Shown here: piece after piece, positions 8,686 through 17,444 of the stretch | Position numbering within the stretch: the stretch's first letter is position 1 | Layout of the letters: the number at the start of each line of letters is the position of its first letter | Assembly (NCBI RefSeq): GCF_041008525.1 | Contig: NZ_JBFLUG010000002.1 | Span: 1-64,000 of the forward strand | Source of the DNA: Parafrankia sp041008525 | GTDB lineage: Bacteria; Actinomycetota; Actinomycetes; Frankiales; Frankiaceae | Direction of reading: 5' to 3' | Length of the DNA: 64,000 nt | Notes under the pieces: model-generated | What the model was told of the DNA's origin: nothing | Seen by the model: the letters and a program-made list of their open reading frames with translations, nothing else | The model's database searches: none | Translations under genes and position numbers: made by a program

Positions 8686-9102
8686 TTAAACCGGACGGGT
8701 CTGTTCCTCGATGTACCGGTGGAGCACGTCCAACGGCGCGCCACCAACCGAGCCCGCGAAGTAGGAACCCGACCACAGCCGGTTCGCTCGCCAGTAGTGC
8801 CGGGCCAGCTCGGGGAACTCCTGGCGCATCCGCCGGGACGACACGCCCTTGAGACTGTTGACCAGCTTCGACAGGGCGACCTTCGGCGGGAAGGTCACCA
8901 GTAGGTGGACGTGGTCGTGTTCGCCGTTGAACTCGACGAGTTCGGTCTCGAAGTCGACGCAGACCGCCCGCGCGATCTCTTCCAGGCGGGTCAGGTGCCG
9001 GTCGTCGAAGACCCGATGCCGGTACTTGGTAACGAAAACCAAGTGAGCGTGCAGCGCGAAAACGCAGTGTCTGCCGGTACGGATGCTCGGATCGCTGGCC
9101 AT
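8686..9102 (-). CDS. tnpA: IS200/IS605 Y1 transposase TnpA
   Basis: 138 residues, standard for the single-domain HUH/Y1 transposases that move single-stranded DNA. The HUH metal motif is in EHDHVHLLV (about residues 61-69), and the catalytic Tyr is in LHRYIEEQ near the C-terminus. LVFVTKYRHRVF matches the family's N-terminal strand. The gene is divergent from tnpB with 22 bases between the starts, so promoters overlap. Both motifs are intact, so the element may still be mobile. Confidence 0.93.
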   Translation of the reverse strand: MASDPSIRTGRHCVFALHAHLVFVTKYRHRVFDDRHLTRLEEIARAVCVDFETELVEFNGEHDHVHLLVTFPPKVALSKLVNSLKGVSSRRMRQEFPELARHYWRANRLWSGSYFAGSVGGAPLDVLHRYIEEQTRPV

Positions 9103-9124
9103 AGACCAATGGTAGGTTCTGCTC

Positions 9125-10330
9125 GTGCAGCTTCGGTACAGCTTCCGCTTGTATCCGAGCGCCGGTCAGCGGGCGGCGTTGGCGCGGGCGTTCGGGTGCG
9201 CCCGCGTGGTGTACAACGACGCGCTGCGCGCCCGGGAGACTGCACGTGCCGGCGGACTGCCGTTCCCGAAGACCGGGGATCTGTCCAAGCTGCTGATCAC
9301 CGAGGCGAAGAAGACCCGGGAACGGGCCTGGCTCGCGGACGTGTCTGCGGTGGTCCTGCAGCAGTCCCTGCGGGATCTGGACACGGCGTACCGGAACTTC
9401 TTCGACGGGTTGAAAGGCAAGCGCCCGAGGATGGGTCCGCCTCGGTACAAGTCGAAGCGGGACAGCCGGCAGGCGGTGCGGTTCACGGCGAACGCCCGCT
9501 GGTCGCTCACCCCGGGCGGGAAGCTGCGACTGCCGAAGATCGGCGACGTGGACGTGACGTGGTCCCGGCATCTGCCCTCGGCACCGTCCACGGTGACGGT
9601 GGTCCGGGACAGTGCGGGCCGGTACTTCGCGAGCTTCGTCATCGAGACCGGGTCGCAGGAGACCCTTGCGGGCTCGCCCGCCGAGATCGGTGTCGACCTT
9701 GGGCTGACGCACTTCGCGGTCCTCTCGGACGGCACGAAGATCGACTCTCCTCGGTTCCTCCGTCGGGTCGAGAAGCGGCTGAAGAAGGCTCAGCGGGACC
9801 TGTCCCGCAAGAAGAAGGGCTCAGCGAACCGGGCCAGGGCCAGGCTGAGGGTCGCCCGTGCGCATGCGCGGGTGGCCGACGCGCGGCGCGAGTTCCACCA
9901 CCAGCTGTCCACCAGGCTGATCCGTGAGAACCAAGCGGTCGCCGTGGAGGACCTGGTGGTCCATGGGCTCGCCCGTACCCGGCTCGCCACATCGGTGCAC
10001 GACGCTGGCTGGTCCGCGTTCGTCGCCATGCTGGAGTACAAGGCCGCCCGGTACGGGCGGCGGTTCGTGCGGATCGGCCGGTTCGAGCCCACGTCGCAGG
10101 TGTGTTCGGTCTGTGGGGTGAAGGACGGGCCGAAGCCGCTGGACGTCCGGAAGTGGACATGCGGTGCTTGCGGGTCGACGCACGACCGGGATGCGAATGC
10201 GGCGGTCAACGTCGCGCTGGCCGCCGGACTGGCGGTGTCTGCCCGTGGAGCGCAGGTAAGACCGGCACCCGTGCCGGCACCGCGCGGCGAAGCGGGAACC
10301 CACCCGAAGCTCACGCCCACAGCGGCGTAG
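9125..10330 (+). CDS. tnpB: TnpB RNA-guided nuclease (IS605 OrfB)
   Basis: 401 residues from a GTG start. TnpB proteins are RNA-guided DNA nucleases related to Cas12. The three RuvC carboxylates appear intact: Asp in GVDLGLTHF, Glu in AVEDLVVHG and Asp in HDRDANAAVN. The zinc finger CSVCG..CGACG lies between the last two. A helix-turn-helix N-terminus (RLYPSAGQRAALARAFGCAR) and a Lys/Arg-rich segment (FLRRVEKRLKKAQRDLSRKK) are typical. In studied members a guide RNA is read from the 3' end of tnpB through the right end of the element and biases the element toward retention. Nothing suggests inactivation. Confidence 0.93.
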   Translation: MQLRYSFRLYPSAGQRAALARAFGCARVVYNDALRARETARAGGLPFPKTGDLSKLLITEAKKTRERAWLADVSAVVLQQSLRDLDTAYRNFFDGLKGKRPRMGPPRYKSKRDSRQAVRFTANARWSLTPGGKLRLPKIGDVDVTWSRHLPSAPSTVTVVRDSAGRYFASFVIETGSQETLAGSPAEIGVDLGLTHFAVLSDGTKIDSPRFLRRVEKRLKKAQRDLSRKKKGSANRARARLRVARAHARVADARREFHHQLSTRLIRENQAVAVEDLVVHGLARTRLATSVHDAGWSAFVAMLEYKAARYGRRFVRIGRFEPTSQVCSVCGVKDGPKPLDVRKWTCGACGSTHDRDANAAVNVALAAGLAVSARGAQVRPAPVPAPRGEAGTHPKLTPTAA

Positions 10331-10391
10331 CAGGCGGGAATCTCCGTCCTTCAGGGCGGAGAGGATGTCAACCGCGTGGCGTGCTGGGCGG
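10230..10391 (+). ncRNA. Predicted TnpB guide RNA (omegaRNA/reRNA)
   Basis: By analogy with characterised IS605 elements, a guide RNA scaffold should span the end of tnpB and the right-end hairpin (10341-10362), with the guide being the flanking bases from 10372 onward. The hairpin (TCTCCG..CGGAGA stem) and flank position are seen; the 5' limit and expression are inferred. Confidence 0.4.
10341..10362. repeat. IS605 right-end hairpin
   Basis: TCTCCG/CGGAGA stem around TCCTTCAGGG, located nine bases before the TCAA right border. It also ends the predicted guide RNA scaffold. Confidence 0.7.
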
Positions 10392-12041
10392 CTCGGCCTC
10401 CGCGTCCGACCCGGGGACGTCGGCTCCGGGTGGTGGCGGGCTGGCAGCCGGCTGCTCCGGCTCCGGCTCCGCCATCGAGCCGACGGCGGGCTCCTCCGGC
10501 GCCGAGCAGCGTGACAGCATCGCCGCGGTGTTACCGGTCGCCCCGGCGAACCGGGCCGTGATCCCGCGTTCGCGGAACTTGTGCTGCACGTCCTCGAGCG
10601 CGGCGACGCCGGCGGAGTCCAGCAGCTGCGCCTCGGACAGGTCGACGACGACGCGCGGCGGGTCGTGGGCGTAGTCGAACGCGTTGACCAGGTCGTTGCT
10701 GGAGGCGAAGAACACCGGGCCGCTCACGGCGTAGATCCGCTCGCCGCCCTCCGGGTCGAGAACGCTGGTCACCTTGGTGAGATGGGCGACCCGCCGGGTG
10801 AACAGCAGAGCTGACAGCACCACCCCGACGAGCACGCCGTAGGCGAGGTTGTGGGTCGGCACGACCACCCCCACGGTCACGACCATCACCAGTGTCTCCG
10901 AGCGGGGCATCCGTCGCAGCGTGCGCGGCGCGATGCTGCGCCACTCGAAGGTCATCACCGAGACCAGGATCATCACGGCGACGAGAGCCGACATCGGGAT
11001 CACGCCGACCGCCTCGCGCAGCGGGACCACAAGGAGAAGCAGGAATCCGCCCGCGGCGAAGGTCGACAGCCTGGTCCGGCCGCCCGAGGACACGTTGACG
11101 ATCGTCTGGCCGATCATGGCGCAGCCCGCCATGCCGCCGAGGAACCCGTTGACGATGTTGGCGAGCCCCAGCCCCCACGCCTCCCGGTTCGCGTCGTGGG
11201 ACGTGTCCGTCATCCGGTCGACGATCTGCGCGGTGAGCAGCGTCTCCAGCAGGCCGACCGCGGTGAGGGTGGCGACGTACGGCGCGATGATCCGCAGGGT
11301 CTCCCAGGTCATCGGCACCGAGGGGAGCCCTGGCACGGGCAGGGAGCTGGGCAGGCTTCCCTCGTCCCCGACCGTCGGCACCGAAAGGTCGAACGTGACG
11401 GCGGTCAGCGTCAGCAGCGCCACCGCGACCAGCGGCGGCGGCACGGCCCGGGTGATCCGCGGGACGGTGAGCAGGACGGCCAGGCCCACCCCGACCAGGA
11501 TGTAGACGGCGGGGGACTCGCCGACCACGTGCGGCATCTGCGCCATGAAGATCAGGATCGCCAGCGCGTTGACGAAGCCGATCATCACCGTCCGGGGGAC
11601 GAACCGCATCAGTCGCGCCACGCCGAGCTGACCGAGGACGAACATCGTCACGCCGACGCCGACGGTGGTCGCGAGCAGGTAGTCCAGGCCGTGCTCCCGC
11701 ACCAGCGGGGCCGCGACCAGGGCCATCGACCCGGCCGCGGCCGAGATCATCGCGGGCCGGCCGCCGGCGACGGCGATCACGACCGAGATCGTGAAGGAGG
11801 CGAACAGGCCGACCTTCGGGTCCACCCCGGCGACGACCGAGAACGAGATGGTCTCCGGGATCAGTGCCAGTGCGGTGACCAGGCCGGCCAGCAGCTCGAC
11901 CCGGACCGTGCGCAGCCCGGGCCAGGCTGGCCGGGCCGCCCTGGCCAGCCTGGGCAGGCTCGCCCGCGCCCGTACCCGAGCGAGAAGCGGGCGGGTGCGG
12001 GCGGCGGCGGGCCCGGGCTGACCCAGGGACATTTCAGGCAC
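10368..12041 (-). CDS. SulP-family anion transporter with STAS domain
   Basis: 557 residues: a hydrophobic SulP permease domain (about residues 45-430), then a C-terminal STAS domain containing VVVDLSEAQLLDSAGVAALED. ELLAGLVTALALIPETISFSVVAGVDP is the usual first SulP segment, with ETISF replacing the more common QAMAYA. Members move sulfate, bicarbonate or dicarboxylates; the substrate cannot be fixed here. The IS605 right end supplies the current stop codon TGA; before insertion the end would read CGC GGG TAG, giving the same last residues. ATG 12032 (fourth codon) is an alternative start. Confidence 0.87.
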   Translation of the reverse strand: MPEMSLGQPGPAAARTRPLLARVRARASLPRLARAARPAWPGLRTVRVELLAGLVTALALIPETISFSVVAGVDPKVGLFASFTISVVIAVAGGRPAMISAAAGSMALVAAPLVREHGLDYLLATTVGVGVTMFVLGQLGVARLMRFVPRTVMIGFVNALAILIFMAQMPHVVGESPAVYILVGVGLAVLLTVPRITRAVPPPLVAVALLTLTAVTFDLSVPTVGDEGSLPSSLPVPGLPSVPMTWETLRIIAPYVATLTAVGLLETLLTAQIVDRMTDTSHDANREAWGLGLANIVNGFLGGMAGCAMIGQTIVNVSSGGRTRLSTFAAGGFLLLLVVPLREAVGVIPMSALVAVMILVSVMTFEWRSIAPRTLRRMPRSETLVMVVTVGVVVPTHNLAYGVLVGVVLSALLFTRRVAHLTKVTSVLDPEGGERIYAVSGPVFFASSNDLVNAFDYAHDPPRVVVDLSEAQLLDSAGVAALEDVQHKFRERGITARFAGATGNTAAMLSRCSAPEEPAVGSMAEPEPEQPAASPPPPGADVPGSDAEAEPPSTPRG

Positions 12042-12296
12042 GCTGAACTCTCACAGGCGCGAGGTGGTGGTGCGGTCGAGACACCATCCGGGATGAACCG
12101 GTCGGGCTGTCGGGGCTCCCGCCTGGACGGGCCGGCACACGGCCCCGGCGCGGACCCCCTCCGGCCGGAGGGGCCCGGATGACCCGGTGGCCGGGCGACG
12201 GTGCCCCGGCCGCACGGCGGAGGACATCCCCTACTCTTCCGGTAGGTCAGATATGACGATACAAAGCCCCCCGAACCGGATCTACGGGCCCTCTTC

Positions 12297-13187
12297 TCAC
12301 GCCCGCGGCGCTCCGAGCCGCTCAAGGTCATCCTGCATGGTGTTGATCTCCTTGGCCTGGTTGACCACCATCGCCCGCGCCAGCGCGCGCACCCGGTCGT
12401 CAGCGGCGTGCAGTGAGGCGTGCTGGGCCATCTCGACCCCGCCGCGGTGGTGACGGATCATCAGGGTGAGAAACAGGACGTCCAGGTCACGCCCGCTGGC
12501 CGCGGCCAGCCGAGCCAGCTCCGCCTCGGAGGCCATGCCCGGCATCCGCACTGCTGCTGTCTCCTCGGCGGCCGCGCCCCCGGTAGAGGCGCCCCCGCCG
12601 GCGGTGCTCCCGGCCGGCGAGTTCCCCTCCAGGCCGGGCATCCCCCCGTGACCGGGGTGGCCGCCGCCCTGACCGGCCGGGTCATCCGGGTCGGTCATCC
12701 ACGCCATCGGTGCACGGGCGGAGGTCTGCGGCCGGCCCCAGCCGGCCAGCCAGGTGTACATGACGCCGATCTCCTGCTGCTGGCCGAGCGCGATGTCCTG
12801 GGCGACGCTGCGGATGGCGGCGTCACCGCCCCGGCTGAACTCGACCATGGCCATCTGGACGGCCTGCGAGTGGTGCTCGGACATGTCCCGGGCGAACCCG
12901 ACGTCCACCGAGCTGTCGGCCGGTGGGCGGTCGAGTAGCCCGCGCAGCCCGGCACCCGCGGCGAGGAGCCCGACCACGGCGAACAGCACGAGCGGTGTCC
13001 ACCAGAGCCGCACCCACGCAGGGGACCGCTCGGCCGGCGCCGCACCCGAAGCGGCCTCGGGCGCCGTCGTCGCCGCGAGTGTCGTCTCCGCGGGCGCGGT
13101 CTCCTCGGGCGTCGTCACGTCCCTGGTGGTCTGGTGCTCACGCGGCATGGCGGACACGCCCTGATCGTCGTCGGACCGGCTCATCAC
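12297..13187 (-). CDS. DUF305-family membrane-anchored protein
   Basis: 296 residues with a Thr/Ala/Glu-rich cytoplasmic N-terminus, one TM helix (about residues 65-85) and an extracytoplasmic DUF305 domain. The paired histidine motifs of this ferritin-like four-helix family are present as ARDMSEHHSQAVQMA and LTLMIRHHRGGVEMAQ. A Gly/His-rich insert lies between them and might bind metal. DUF305 proteins are often linked to copper handling or the envelope, but the role here is unknown. Twin ATGs exist at 13187/13184 and another Met at codon 14. Confidence 0.8.
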   Translation of the reverse strand: MMSRSDDDQGVSAMPREHQTTRDVTTPEETAPAETTLAATTAPEAASGAAPAERSPAWVRLWWTPLVLFAVVGLLAAGAGLRGLLDRPPADSSVDVGFARDMSEHHSQAVQMAMVEFSRGGDAAIRSVAQDIALGQQQEIGVMYTWLAGWGRPQTSARAPMAWMTDPDDPAGQGGGHPGHGGMPGLEGNSPAGSTAGGGASTGGAAAEETAAVRMPGMASEAELARLAAASGRDLDVLFLTLMIRHHRGGVEMAQHASLHAADDRVRALARAMVVNQAKEINTMQDDLERLGAPRA

Positions 13188-13279
13188 CGTCCAGTCTGAC
13201 CCACCAGCGGCGCCCGGTCAGGGGCGAACCGCCCGGGAGCGCCGGGCCACCCGGCCCCCGGGTTCCCTCCGGCGGGTCG

Positions 13280-14761
13280 TCAGACCTGGATGTGGGAGTT
13301 GAAGACGAACGTGCGCTTGCCGACCTGCACCCGGGTACCGGGCACCAGCGGCGCGGGCTGGTGCGGGCTCAGCGGCGTCCACACGGTCGCCTCCGGCGGG
13401 GCGATGTACGTCCCGTTGGCCGACCCGCGGTCGGTGATCACCGCGTCCCATCCGTTCAGGGTGATCACCGCGTGGACCCGGGACACCGCGCTCTCGCCGT
13501 CCTCCACGGGCAGCGGGCGGGCGTTGCCGGCGCGGACCGCCTCGTCCCGGTCGGGCTGGCGGCCGATGACCAGATCCATGTCGACGTTGACGGTCTGGCC
13601 GTCGTCGAACACGAGCACGCCGATCGGCGGCCGCGGGCCGAGCACGGTCCGGTTCGTCTGCTGGGCCAGGGAGATCCCGCACTCCGCGCAGTACGGCGCC
13701 TGCGGGTGGTTGAAGTGGCCGTTGGCACACATGATGCCCTCGACCTGGGGCTGCGCCGCGTTCGGCAGCATCGTCTCGGCGTCGTCGTCCTCGATGAGGT
13801 CCGACACCGTGAAGGTCGGGTCGCCGGGCAGCTGGGTGAGCGCGTCCTGGTCGTCGTCCAGATCGTCGTGGAGGTCGTCGTGCAGGTGCTCCGCACTGTG
13901 CCCGTCGTGGCCCTGGCCGCGGGCGGCCAGCTCACGCGCGGCGAGCGTGGTGGGGGGATCCTCGTCCAGCTCGTCGAAGTCGGCGGCCTGGGTCGGCTCG
14001 GCAGCGGCCGCGAGCCGGCGGTGCGCCTCGTCGTCCTTGCTGAGCAGCGGGGTGAGCGCCGGCGGTGCGGTGGACAGCTGATCGGGCATCCGCCGGCCCG
14101 GAGAGGGGATGGGCGCGGCCTCCGTCATCGGCTCGCGCGGCGGCTCGAACCCGGCGAGGAACGCGTCGCCGGAGCCGAGGGACGCGGCCGCGGCGGCAGC
14201 GTCGTCGTCCACGATCAGACTCGCCGCCGTGCCCGGAACGGCACCGACCCGCAGGTCCAGCGGGAAGCCGAGGTCGTCGAGCCCGCGCAGGCCGGTGAGC
14301 CCGGCGAGGCCCGCCTGCAACAGGCTGGGCATCGCCTCGGTCGGCCCGATGTCGACCCTCGTGGTCTCGAGCGGCAGCAGCCGGTCCACCCAGGTCGCGG
14401 AGTCCACCCCGGAGAGGGACACCGGCGTGGGGCCGCCGGTGACGACGTCCATCGCACCGTGGACCAGCGCGGCGATCCGGTCGTTGACAGTTGTCAGCAG
14501 GCCGAAGTCGGGGACCCGCTCGGCCTCGGCGTCGACGAGGAGGCCGGCCACGCGGCGGACGAGACGGGAACCTGTCGTGGCCGGGCTGCCCGCCTCGCTG
14601 GTGACCTCGGCACACAGCGCGAGCAGCCGCTTGGTGGTCTCAATGGTCTCCGGCCGGCTCACGGAGGCGACGACCAGCACACCGGGCCGCCTGACGACCA
14701 CACCTGCCTGCCCGCCGTGCCCGGTGCCGACCACGACCCGGAAACGGTCCAGTCCCGCCAT
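13280..14761 (-). CDS. FHA-domain protein with zinc ribbon
   Basis: 493 residues. The first ~200 residues have no recognised fold. The middle is acidic with an Asp/His-rich stretch (LHDDLHDDLDDD). A zinc ribbon (CANGHFNHPQAPYCAEC, about residue 350) is followed by a C-terminal FHA domain. FHA hallmarks are LVIGRQPDRDEAV, SAVSRVHAVI and DRGSANGTYI, so it should bind phosphothreonine peptides in the cytoplasm. It may act with Ser/Thr kinases of the cell. ATG 14761 is preceded by GAAGGGCGAGG. Possible ligands include the repeated Thr motifs of the flippase at 48953-50995, which is speculation. Confidence 0.75.
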   Translation of the reverse strand: MAGLDRFRVVVGTGHGGQAGVVVRRPGVLVVASVSRPETIETTKRLLALCAEVTSEAGSPATTGSRLVRRVAGLLVDAEAERVPDFGLLTTVNDRIAALVHGAMDVVTGGPTPVSLSGVDSATWVDRLLPLETTRVDIGPTEAMPSLLQAGLAGLTGLRGLDDLGFPLDLRVGAVPGTAASLIVDDDAAAAAASLGSGDAFLAGFEPPREPMTEAAPIPSPGRRMPDQLSTAPPALTPLLSKDDEAHRRLAAAAEPTQAADFDELDEDPPTTLAARELAARGQGHDGHSAEHLHDDLHDDLDDDQDALTQLPGDPTFTVSDLIEDDDAETMLPNAAQPQVEGIMCANGHFNHPQAPYCAECGISLAQQTNRTVLGPRPPIGVLVFDDGQTVNVDMDLVIGRQPDRDEAVRAGNARPLPVEDGESAVSRVHAVITLNGWDAVITDRGSANGTYIAPPEATVWTPLSPHQPAPLVPGTRVQVGKRTFVFNSHIQV

Positions 14762-15029
14762 TGCCTCGCCCTTCGCCGCTTCTCCGCGTCGTGCAAACGG
14801 TACCGATCTTCAGACTAGCGGCACCCCCGCGCGCCGTACCGTACTTATCCTGCCGGGCGGATCGCCACGGTAAGCCGATATGTCCGATGTTCACCTCCGG
14901 TGAGGGGTGTGCGTGCGTCCGCCTTCTCTCCCGTGGTATCACCCACGCGGACGCGGCCTGGCGTGGTCGTCAGACCGGGCAGTTCACGGCCGGGCACCGC
15001 CGCCCCGCCGGGCGCCGGCCCGAGGGCGT

Positions 15030-15464
15030 TCAGATGAGCCGCCCGCCGCGGAAGCGCCACCGCAGGAACGGGACGCGCATGGGGCCGTTCGCGGTCAGCC
15101 ACACGCCCAGCCAGACGACCGCGAAGTGGAGCAGGAAAGCGGCGCCGGCCAGTCCGTCCGCCCCCGGAACCGCGCCGGCCCGCACCGCGAGCCAGACCAG
15201 CAGCCCTTCGTTGAGCGCGGTGAGCAGGCCGAACAGCATCGGCCAGTCCTTCTCCCAGCGGAACTGCTGCAGGCCGTGATAGACGACCTCCCAGCCCAGC
15301 CCGATCGCCGCGACGGTGAACAGCACCCCGAAGCTCGCCCGGTAGGCCGCGCCCAGCGGCGCGTCGGTGGGCAGTACGGGGGTGATCAGCACCGTCAGAA
15401 GAGTGCCGACGATGGCCAGCAGGAACAGCCTGGTCTGAAGTCGTCCGGCCAGTGTCGGCACCAT
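15030..15464 (-). CDS. Small integral membrane protein, unknown function
   Basis: 144 residues with about four hydrophobic helices (for example LFLLAIVGTLLTVLITPVL and AAFLLHFAVVWLGVWLTA). No family is recognised. It lies 27 bases downstream of the FAD-type oxidoreductase on the same strand, so the two probably share a transcript. WEVVYHGLQQFRWEKDWP between the second and third helices is the most distinctive segment. Confidence 0.65.
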   Translation of the reverse strand: MVPTLAGRLQTRLFLLAIVGTLLTVLITPVLPTDAPLGAAYRASFGVLFTVAAIGLGWEVVYHGLQQFRWEKDWPMLFGLLTALNEGLLVWLAVRAGAVPGADGLAGAAFLLHFAVVWLGVWLTANGPMRVPFLRWRFRGGRLI

Positions 15465-15491
15465 CGTTCAGATTCTCCGATCGGTACGGCG

Positions 15492-17282
15492 TCAGACCGG
15501 TTGGTTGCGCATCCAACGCACCCATTGCGACACCGAACGGGCCACCCCCAACCGGGGTACGAATCCCTGCGAAGCCAGGTCGTCACAGATTTCCTGGGCG
15601 GCGATCTGCAGCCCCAGGAAGGTGTCCACCCCGGGGAAGTACCCGCCGAGAGTCGCCGCGCCCGACGCGTAGAGCCGCCCCGAACCGCTACGCGTGCCGC
15701 GGACCTCGAAGGTGCGCTCCACGTCGAGGCGGCCGAGCGGGTTGTGACCGGCACCGGAGTGGTCGAGAAGGTCGGCGAGGACCCGGTGCTCGCGGATGTC
15801 CGCCACCAGCCCGGTCGCGTCGATCACGTAGGCCGCGGGGACCTCGAGCATGCCGTCGGCGGTGCGGACCCGGGTGACCACCGTGCCGCCCGGCCCGGGG
15901 GTGAGCCGCTCCACCTCGCCGACCCTGGTCGCGTACCAGCCCTCGTGCCGGCCGCGGGCGAGCTGCTCCTGCCACTTGCGCCGCCGGGGGGTGTTCGTCC
16001 CGCCGATCGTCTCGTAGAGCGCCCTGCGCTCGTCGCCCTCGAGCGCGCGCATCCGGGCCTTGAGCTGGCCGCCCCACACCGACTTCGGATAGTTGAACCC
16101 CTGGTAGGCCCAGCCGTCGCCACCGCGGCGGCGCATGAACACGCTCGGCCCGTGGGACCCGCGTACGTAGGTGCGGAACAGGTGCACGATGTGCGTGCGG
16201 GCGCCGTGCCGGTCACGGTCGGTGATCAGGCGGTCGAGGATCCGCGAGGCGACGATGCCCGCGCCGCGCACCACCACCGTCGCCGGATGGCGGATCAGCT
16301 CGTCGTAGACGTGCTCGTGCGGCTCGTAGGCGTTGACGACCCGGCGGACGTCCCCGTATCGCGACCGGTACTCCTGCAGGTCCGGGAGGAACTTCAGGCC
16401 CGGGTAACCGACCCCCAGGTGGACGTGCCGGCTGCGGAACGCCACCCGCCGGGTCGCCGACCGCCCGGTCGGGGGAGTGATGATCGTGAAGTAGCCGCCG
16501 CCGGCGCGGCGGCGGACCATCCGCACCTGGCCGGGCACCAGCATCTGCGGGTAGGAGATCCGCGCCGCCTCCCGGGCCATGCTGTCGAAGACCGCCCCGA
16601 TCCTCGGGGTGAAGTAGTCCGACAGCAGCGGCTCGGTGGCGACCCGGAACAGCGGCTCCACGAAACCGCGCAGGCCGCGGGCGGCGAAGGCCTCCCGGAC
16701 GGCGTAGGACGGGAACGCCCAGATGTTGTCCGGCGTCGACCCCGAATCGGACCGGATGCGTTCGTGGTCGGGGATCTGGGAGACCCGGGTCAGGTACCGG
16801 TAGGTCTGCCACGGCGTCTCGATGTTGGAAAGCACGCGGATGGCCGAGGTCGGCGCCCCCGCGATGCGCAGGTAGTCGACCAGGACGAACGAACCGATGC
16901 CACCGCCCACCGTGACCAGGGGGGTGTCGTGGACGGGGATGCCCGCCTGGGCCAGCATGCCGTCCGTCCAGACCGACGTGTCCACCAGCGCGGGGGTGAG
17001 GTCCCCACGCACCGGGGCCGGGTGGCTGGCCCGAGCGGGGGCCGGAGACCTGGTCCGGCCGGGCGGTTCGGGATGTGCGGGTGGCGGCGGTCCGGACCGG
17101 GCGGGCGGTCGCGAGGGTGCGGGCGGTGCCGGCTGCGGTGGCGGCTGCGGTGGCGGGGCCACCGGGCCCGCGAGGACCGTGGTCGGCCCGTCGGCGGGGT
17201 CGTCGGGCTGGTCGTCAGGACGCGCGGTGGGGCGCCCGCCGGGGCGGGGCTGCCGGTCACCGGGTGACTGCGCGCCGATCAC
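15492..17282 (-). CDS. FAD/NAD(P)-binding oxidoreductase with long Pro-rich N-terminus
   Basis: 596 residues. The first ~90 are Pro/Arg-rich and probably disordered. A dinucleotide-binding start follows (LVTVGGGIGSFVLVDYLRIAG), later HLGVGYPGLKF, and a final flavoprotein-like ATG motif (AAYVIDATGLVADIREHRVL) with GRLYASGAATLGGYFPGVDTF. The layout resembles monooxygenase or thioredoxin-reductase-like flavoproteins, though the exact reaction is unknown. It is probably co-transcribed with the small membrane protein downstream. A shorter protein starting near residue 90 would also be reasonable. Confidence 0.6.
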   Translation of the reverse strand: MIGAQSPGDRQPRPGGRPTARPDDQPDDPADGPTTVLAGPVAPPPQPPPQPAPPAPSRPPARSGPPPPAHPEPPGRTRSPAPARASHPAPVRGDLTPALVDTSVWTDGMLAQAGIPVHDTPLVTVGGGIGSFVLVDYLRIAGAPTSAIRVLSNIETPWQTYRYLTRVSQIPDHERIRSDSGSTPDNIWAFPSYAVREAFAARGLRGFVEPLFRVATEPLLSDYFTPRIGAVFDSMAREAARISYPQMLVPGQVRMVRRRAGGGYFTIITPPTGRSATRRVAFRSRHVHLGVGYPGLKFLPDLQEYRSRYGDVRRVVNAYEPHEHVYDELIRHPATVVVRGAGIVASRILDRLITDRDRHGARTHIVHLFRTYVRGSHGPSVFMRRRGGDGWAYQGFNYPKSVWGGQLKARMRALEGDERRALYETIGGTNTPRRRKWQEQLARGRHEGWYATRVGEVERLTPGPGGTVVTRVRTADGMLEVPAAYVIDATGLVADIREHRVLADLLDHSGAGHNPLGRLDVERTFEVRGTRSGSGRLYASGAATLGGYFPGVDTFLGLQIAAQEICDDLASQGFVPRLGVARSVSQWVRWMRNQPV

Positions 17283-17444
17283 CGCCGGTGCCTCCTAGAT
17301 CCGACCTGCCGGCCTGACGCCGTCTTCCCTGGCCGGGAAGCCAGGATAGGTCGGTGGACCCCCCGTCCGGGCCGGATGTCCGTGGCAAGACAGGGCCCGG
17401 CCGGGCCCGGTGCCGCGACGGGCCCCGGGCCCGGGGCGCCGTCG

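Larger units (their letters stand above)
8608..10371 (+). mobile_element. Complete IS200/IS605-family element (IS605 type, divergent tnpA and tnpB)
   Basis: The 1764-bp element carries a Y1 transposase gene on the minus strand and tnpB on the plus strand. The left end has the imperfect palindrome around CCGGCCTTCAGGCCGG (8627-8642) and the right end the hairpin at 10341-10362. The right boundary TCAA (10368-10371) matches the IS608-type cleavage sequence; the left flank is CTAC (8604-8607), close to the TTAC target of IS608. As usual for the family there is no target duplication. Joining 8607 to 10372 restores an uninterrupted sulP 3' end whose stop would be TAG, which supports these borders. 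Confidence 0.85.
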
